This document shows, piece by piece, positions 13,591 through 14,061 of a stretch of 14,061 nt of DNA. Both the position numbers and the translations under genes were made by a program. The notes beneath the pieces were generated by a model. It ran no database searches, was not told where the DNA came from, and worked only from the letters and a program-made list of their open reading frames with translations. The stretch lies in contig CALBST010000401.1 of the NCBI GenBank assembly GCA_937967425.1, positions 1 to 14,061 on the forward strand, read 5' to 3'. This DNA comes from an uncultured Caulobacteraceae bacterium. GTDB taxonomy: Bacteria; Pseudomonadota; Alphaproteobacteria; Caulobacterales; TH1-2. Each line of letters begins with the position of its first letter. Position 1 is the stretch's first letter.

Positions 13591-14061
13591 CTACTTCTTC
13601 AGTTCCTCGAACACGCGGCCCATGAACTGCCAGTGCGCCGGCGTCGTCGGCATTTGCCGCGACAGCTCGGGATCGGCCATCGCCTCGCGGTTCATGGCGC
13701 CGGCAGCTTTGAACAGCGCCGGATCGCCTTGGGTGAATTCCTGGATCAAGGCTTGCGCGCGGCGTCCGATATTGAGCGCTTGCGGCGTTGATGGATCGGG
13801 ATTGGGCCCAAGCGCATCAATGTCCGCATAGATTTGCGCCCACGCTTCGCCGACACGCTTCTGATCCTCAGGCGTAAAGCCACGCGAGCGAATCTCCGCC
13901 AATTGCTCCGGCGTGTAATGCTTCTGCGCCAACGCCTCCATTTTGTCGTTCCACTTAAATTCGGACACAGCCGTACTCCTAACGAGCTTTCCTAACTCGT
14001 CCGGTGAAAGGCGCTGTTGGCCGTTGAGCTTCGCACGCGCGGCGCGGATGAGCCGCAACGC
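13591..14061 (-). CDS. Probable MerR-family regulator, C-terminal part with TipAS-like domain, 5' partial
   Basis: At least 156 residues are visible and the frame is still open at the window edge, so the start and the N-terminal helix-turn-helix lie beyond it; a TTG at 14058 is not a likely start. The first visible part, LIRAARAKLNGQQRLSPDELGKLVR, fits the end of a MerR DNA-binding domain and the linker helix. The rest looks like the TipAS ligand-binding domain of TipA/Mta-like regulators: WNDKMEALAQKHYTPEQLAEI, TPEDQKRVGEAWAQIYADIDAL and a closing set of helices ending in FMGRVFEELKK. Such proteins activate genes when bound to antibiotics or other ligands. The domain call comes from remembered family patterns and is moderate. 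The target operon would probably lie outside this window. Confidence 0.7.
   Translation of the reverse strand, partial: ALRLIRAARAKLNGQQRLSPDELGKLVRSTAVSEFKWNDKMEALAQKHYTPEQLAEIRSRGFTPEDQKRVGEAWAQIYADIDALGPNPDPSTPQALNIGRRAQALIQEFTQGDPALFKAAGAMNREAMADPELSRQMPTTPAHWQFMGRVFEELKK

Noticed and set aside
1..14061. Defence island, prophage, CRISPR array or mobile element
   Set aside because: I find no integrase, transposase, phage structural gene, regularly spaced repeats or flanking direct repeats. The caspase fusion and the membrane pair are suggestive only, and are separated by metabolic genes.
1..14061. tRNA or rRNA genes
   Set aside because: No cloverleaf with a GTTCGA-type T loop and CCA end, and no rRNA-like stretch, was seen in the spacers.

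Overview
The window looks like a chromosomal segment of a GC-rich alphaproteobacterium. The evidence is the high GC coding bias, two promoters matching the alphaproteobacterial general stress sigma factor EcfG (GGAAC-N16-CGTT), a GC-rich palindromic intergenic repeat of a type common in that class, and proteins typical of Caulobacterales/Hyphomonadales-like genomes. The genus assignment is inference. Nearly all of the DNA is coding. I see no rRNA, tRNA, CRISPR array, insertion sequence or integrase, so this reads as ordinary chromosome with a few accessory genes.

Layout. (1) 1-1359 (+): the 3' part of a caspase-like (C14) protease fused to a GH19 chitinase/endolysin-like domain that has lost its catalytic glutamates. 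It meets the next gene tail to tail at a shared CTAG. (2) 1356-3641 (-): an inositol-monophosphatase-family enzyme followed by a FlaA1/CapD-type nucleotide-sugar dehydratase that lacks the usual membrane region. (3) 3718-5882 (+): a translationally coupled pair of unknown function, a four-helix membrane protein with long flanking coiled coils and a membrane-anchored VWA-like protein. The divergent gap before it holds a perfect 8-bp inverted repeat. (4) 5941-6288 (+): a small degenerate GIY-YIG-like protein, ending in a clear terminator. (5) 9169-6341 (-): a four-gene operon joined by three ATGA overlaps: isobutyryl-CoA dehydrogenase, an 84-aa unknown, a small membrane protein and a glycerophosphodiester phosphodiesterase lipoprotein. 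(6) 9301-9964 (+): two tandem small acidic lipoproteins, each with its own EcfG-type promoter and each followed by a terminator. (7) 10029-11305 (+): a DMT/EamA transporter coupled to a PaaI-type hotdog thioesterase; the transporter's ribosome binding site lies in the 3' arm of the preceding terminator hairpin. (8) 13299-11302 (-): an EF-G-like GTPase with altered switch regions. (9) 13510-13578: a compound palindromic repeat. (10) 14061-13591 (-): the C-terminal part of a probable MerR-family regulator with a TipAS-like domain.

The items most worth following up are the caspase/pseudo-GH19 fusion, the EcfG-controlled tandem lipoproteins (arranged much like the entericidin locus of enterobacteria), the terminator that carries the next gene's ribosome binding site, and the unknown membrane/VWA-like pair. 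None of these amounts to a proven new system from sequence alone.
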